Shown here: in pieces, positions 61,525 through 64,000 of the stretch
Position numbering within the stretch: position 1 is the first letter of the stretch
Layout of the letters: each line of letters begins with the position of its first letter
DNA from: DATARH01 sp963705325
GTDB taxonomy: Bacteria; Pseudomonadota; Alphaproteobacteria; ATCC43930; CGMCC-115725
Reading direction: 5' to 3'
DNA: 64,000 bases
NCBI GenBank assembly: GCA_963705325.1
Contig: OY970069.1
Location: forward strand, 4,650,001-4,714,000
Made by a program: the position numbers and the translations under genes
Notes under the pieces: model-generated
Told to the model about the DNA's origin: nothing
The model's input: only the letters and a program-made list of their open reading frames with translations
Databases searched by the model: none

Positions 61525-62145
61525 ATGGCCAGACCGGAGGCAAGTGTGCCGCTAACCAGCCTGCCGAACCTGCTGACCTTGTCGCGCATCCTCGCGATCC
61601 CCCTGGTGGTCGCGACCTTCTACATATCTGGCGACTCGGCGCGATGGTTCTGCTGTGCGCTGTTCTCAGCCGCCGGCATCACCGACTGGCTCGACGGCCA
61701 CATGGCGCGGCGTTGGGAACAGCAATCGGAACTAGGCCGTTTCCTCGACCCGATCGCCGACAAGCTGCTTGTGTCGGCAACGCTGTTCATGCTGACCGCG
61801 ACCGGACGAATATCGGGCCTGATCGTGCTGCCGGCGCTGGTCATTTTGTGTCGCGAAATCCTGGTTTCGGGACTGCGCGAGTATCTCGCGGGGCTCAGCG
61901 TGGGCGTGCCGGTGTCTCGTCTGGCGAAATGGAAGACGGGAATTCAGATGGTTGCGATCGGTTTCCTCATCGTCGGCGACGCGGGCTGGCGCCTCGTCCC
62001 GGTTGTCGCCATCGGCGAGGTTCTACTGTGGCTCGCCGCGCTGCTCACCTTGGTCACCGGCTATGATTATTTGTGGGCCGGATTGTCGCACATCGCCCGG
62101 CCGCGTCGCGCCGACGCCGCCGGAAAGACTCAGCGTCTCGCGTGA
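61525..62145 (+). CDS. pgsA: CDP-diacylglycerol-glycerol-3-phosphate 3-phosphatidyltransferase
   Basis: The 206-residue inner-membrane enzyme makes phosphatidylglycerophosphate, the first step to phosphatidylglycerol. The CDP-alcohol phosphotransferase motif is complete: DWLDGHMARRWEQQSELGRFLDPIADK (D-G-x2-A-R-x8-G-x3-D-x3-D). Four to five membrane helices are visible. It follows uvrC, a pairing common across proteobacteria, and the mobB start is four bases after its stop. Confidence 0.97.
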   Translation: MARPEASVPLTSLPNLLTLSRILAIPLVVATFYISGDSARWFCCALFSAAGITDWLDGHMARRWEQQSELGRFLDPIADKLLVSATLFMLTATGRISGLIVLPALVILCREILVSGLREYLAGLSVGVPVSRLAKWKTGIQMVAIGFLIVGDAGWRLVPVVAIGEVLLWLAALLTLVTGYDYLWAGLSHIARPRRADAAGKTQRLA

Positions 62146-62149
62146 GGAA

Positions 62150-62638
62150 ATGCGAGTTTTCGGCCTCGCCGGCTGGAGCGGGAGCGGCAAGACCACGCTG
62201 CTCACCGCGCTGATCCCCGAGTTGGTCAGCCGCCGCGTCACCGTGTCGACCATCAAGCATGCGCACCACGAATTCGACATCGATCAGCCGGGCAAGGATT
62301 CTTGGGTCCATCGTCAGGCCGGCGCCAGCGAGGTGATGGTCGCCTCGTCGCGTCGCTTCGCGCTGATGCACGAGCTGCGCGGCGCACCGGAGCCTTCGCT
62401 GGACGAGCTGGCGGCACGAATGGCACCGGTCGATTTGCTCCTGGTCGAGGGGTTCAAGCGCGAAGCTCATCCAAAGCTTGAAGTGCACCGCCCCTCGGTC
62501 GGAAAGCCGTTTCTCTATCCCGACGATCCGCATATCGTCGCGATCGCCTCCGACACCGCGTTGGCGGCGCCGCTGCCCGTGCTCGCCCTTGCCAATGCCG
62601 CGGCCATTGCCGATTTCATCCTCGAGAGGATGGGCTAG
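62150..62638 (+). CDS. mobB: Molybdopterin-guanine dinucleotide biosynthesis adaptor MobB
   Basis: The 162-residue P-loop protein (GWSGSGKTTLLTAL, 8-21) has the MobB signature STIKHAHHEFDIDQPGKDSWVHRQAGA and the VDLLLVEGFKREAHPKLEVHR block. MobB is a GTP-binding partner of MobA in adding GMP to molybdopterin. The frame is open upstream, but MRVFGLAGWS with a GTGAGGA site is the true start. mobA is not in the window. moeA starts four bases after its stop, so the genes are co-transcribed. Confidence 0.94.
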   Translation: MRVFGLAGWSGSGKTTLLTALIPELVSRRVTVSTIKHAHHEFDIDQPGKDSWVHRQAGASEVMVASSRRFALMHELRGAPEPSLDELAARMAPVDLLLVEGFKREAHPKLEVHRPSVGKPFLYPDDPHIVAIASDTALAAPLPVLALANAAAIADFILERMG

Positions 62639-62642
62639 GCGC

Positions 62643-63896
62643 ATGGCGCAACTGAGCGACGACTGTTTTGCCTTTGGCGGGACGCTGCTGGGCGTCGATG
62701 CGGCGCTGGCGCTGATCGCCGAGCGCGTGACCCCGGTGGTCGGCGAGGAAAGCGTGCCGCTGGCGGAAGCTGCGGGGCGCGTCCTAGCCCACGACCTGGT
62801 CGCCGAAATGGACGTGCCGCCGCACGCCAACAGCGCGGTCGATGGCTATGCCATCGTCCATGCCGATTTGCTGCCCGACCGCGACACGGTGCTGCCGGTG
62901 ACAGGGCGCGCCGCCGCCGGGCACCCGCTCGGGCGCAAGGTGGCGCCCGGCGAGGCGATCCGTATCTTTACCGGCGCGCCGATGCCCGAAGGCGCCGATA
63001 CGGTGATGATGCAGGAAGACTGCACCCTCGCCGGCGGCAAGGTCACGCTGAAGCCGGGGATCAAGAAGAGTGCCAACCGGCGCCATGCCGGCGAAGACGT
63101 CGAGAAGGGGTCGATCGCACTCGAAGCCGGGCGGCGGTTGAAGTCGGCTGATCTTGGTCTCACCGCCGCGCTCGGGCATGACCGGCTGACGGTCTATCAG
63201 CCGCTCCGCGTCGCGCTGCTCTCGACCGGCGACGAGGTTCGCGAGCCCGGCGCTCCGCTTCCGGCGGGCGCGATCTATGACGCCAATCGAGTGATGCTGG
63301 CCTCGCTGCTGCGCAGGCTGGGTTGCCGCGTGAGCGATCTCGGCATCCGTCCCGACCGCGCCGGCGAGCTCGCCGACACGCTGACCGCGGCGGCGAAAGA
63401 ACACGATTTGATCGTGACCTCGGGCGGGGTGTCGACCGGCGACGAGGACCATGTCCGCGTTGCGATCGAGCGGTTGGGCCGCCTCGATTTCTGGCGCCTC
63501 GCGATCAAACCGGGACGTCCGGTTGCGCTCGGACACATCAAGGGAGTACCGCTGATCGGCCTGCCGGGCAACCCGGTCGCGGCAGCGCTGACCTTCGCCA
63601 TTCTCGGGCGGCCGCTGATCTTGCGACTGGCCGGCGCCGCCGAGGAACATCCGGCGACATTCCGGGTGCGCGCCGATTTTTCTTACAGGAAACGGCCGGG
63701 ACGCCGCGAATATGTCCGCGCCAGCCTGACGCGCGACGGCGATGCGGTCGTCGCCCACAAATACCCGAAGGACGGCGCCGGCATCCTGTCGTCAATCGTG
63801 AACACGGACGGGTTTGTGATTATCGACGAGGACGTGGATGGCGTGCAGCCCGGTGCGACGGTCGATTTCCTTCCTTATGCCGAGATCATCGGCTAG
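62643..63896 (+). CDS. moeA: Molybdopterin molybdenumtransferase MoeA
   Basis: The 417-residue MoeA inserts molybdate into adenylylated molybdopterin. Conserved segments are AVDGYAI near the N-terminus, GAPMPEGADTVMMQED, the LLSTGDEV motif, SGGVSTGDEDHVR and LPGNPVAA. Domains II to IV follow the usual order. The start ATG at 62643 is close behind mobB. Length is normal (E. coli 411). It supplies cofactor for enzymes such as MsrP, also in this window. Confidence 0.97.
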   Translation: MAQLSDDCFAFGGTLLGVDAALALIAERVTPVVGEESVPLAEAAGRVLAHDLVAEMDVPPHANSAVDGYAIVHADLLPDRDTVLPVTGRAAAGHPLGRKVAPGEAIRIFTGAPMPEGADTVMMQEDCTLAGGKVTLKPGIKKSANRRHAGEDVEKGSIALEAGRRLKSADLGLTAALGHDRLTVYQPLRVALLSTGDEVREPGAPLPAGAIYDANRVMLASLLRRLGCRVSDLGIRPDRAGELADTLTAAAKEHDLIVTSGGVSTGDEDHVRVAIERLGRLDFWRLAIKPGRPVALGHIKGVPLIGLPGNPVAAALTFAILGRPLILRLAGAAEEHPATFRVRADFSYRKRPGRREYVRASLTRDGDAVVAHKYPKDGAGILSSIVNTDGFVIIDEDVDGVQPGATVDFLPYAEIIG

Positions 63897-63911
63897 CGAC
63901 GGGAGGAAGCG

Positions 63912-64000
63912 GTGCGCCTGCTTTACTTCGCTTGGCTCAGGGCAAAGATCGGCACCGCTGAGGAGGAACTTGAACTTCCCGCTCAAGTGACGAACGTTAA
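63912..64000 (+). CDS. moaD: Molybdopterin synthase small subunit MoaD (5' part)
   Basis: A GTG at 63912, just after the perfect site GGGAGGAAGC, opens a frame that runs off the window end: RLLYFAWLRAKIGTAEEE, then LELPAQVTNV. The RxLYFAWLRxKxG start is typical of MoaD, the ubiquitin-like sulfur carrier of molybdopterin synthase. It follows moeA by 15 bases in the same operon. moaE is expected next but lies outside. Confidence 0.85.
   Translation, partial: MRLLYFAWLRAKIGTAEEELELPAQVTNV

Overview
The window is GC-rich chromosomal DNA from an alphaproteobacterium. I base this on the zinc-finger adenylate kinase, a short single-span SecE, the conserved core order tRNA-Tyr/tRNA-Gly/tuf/tRNA-Trp/secE/nusG/rplKAJL/rpoBC/str/S10/spc/alpha, and short palindromic intergenic repeats of the kind common in soil alphaproteobacteria. 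I cannot place it more precisely; no 16S gene is present. Two genes, one of them the essential secY, are split by apparent single frameshifts. This suggests residual sequencing error, or real but surprising lesions.

Layout. 1-528: the end of a DUF62 (SAM hydroxide adenosyltransferase) gene, closed by a good intrinsic terminator. 882-2347: two tandem secreted paralogues of unknown function joined by an ATGA overlap. 2495-9579 (minus strand): a catabolic-looking gene set with an LLM flavin oxidoreductase, an enolase-superfamily dehydratase/racemase, two paralogous D-2-hydroxyacid dehydrogenases flanking a low-GC hypothetical gene, an amidase and a frameshifted alpha/beta hydrolase. A VOC/glyoxalase protein is divergent from it. 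10153-12018: a VanW-glycosyltransferase fusion.

12079-44543 (all minus strand, read right to left): one giant translation/transcription superoperon. It runs tRNA-Tyr, tRNA-Gly, tuf2, tRNA-Trp, secE, nusG, rplK, rplA, rplJ, rplL, rpoB, rpoC, rpsL, rpsG, fusA, tuf1, the S10 and spc genes, secY, adk, one foreign-looking gene, rpsM, rpsK, rpoA, rplQ. These genes make ribosomal proteins, RNA polymerase core, elongation factors and the Sec translocon. A good sigma70-type promoter lies between rpoC and rpsL, so the str/S10/spc/alpha part can be transcribed separately.

44868-48202 (plus strand): a second small metabolic operon of an enolase-superfamily enzyme, an MmgE/PrpD protein and a PEP-mutase/isocitrate-lyase enzyme whose active-site loop resembles phosphonopyruvate hydrolase. 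48253-55993: a mixed set with a DUF3859 secreted protein, MsrP, a divergent EF-G-like GTPase lacking the catalytic histidine, a small lipoprotein, a DUF2905 protein, an aspartate aminotransferase, an acyltransferase-3 and a polytopic membrane protein of unknown function. 56156-64000 (plus strand): uvrB with an overlapping pteridine-reductase-like SDR, then an AT-rich regulatory region, then uvrC, pgsA, mobB, moeA and the start of moaD.

No CRISPR array, prophage, transposase or clear defence island is visible. The most interesting leads are the split secY, the divergent second EF-Tu and EF-G-like GTPases, the hydroxyacid dehydrogenase pair lacking the usual catalytic glutamate, the foreign gene inside the spc/alpha operon, and the phosphonopyruvate-hydrolase-like operon.
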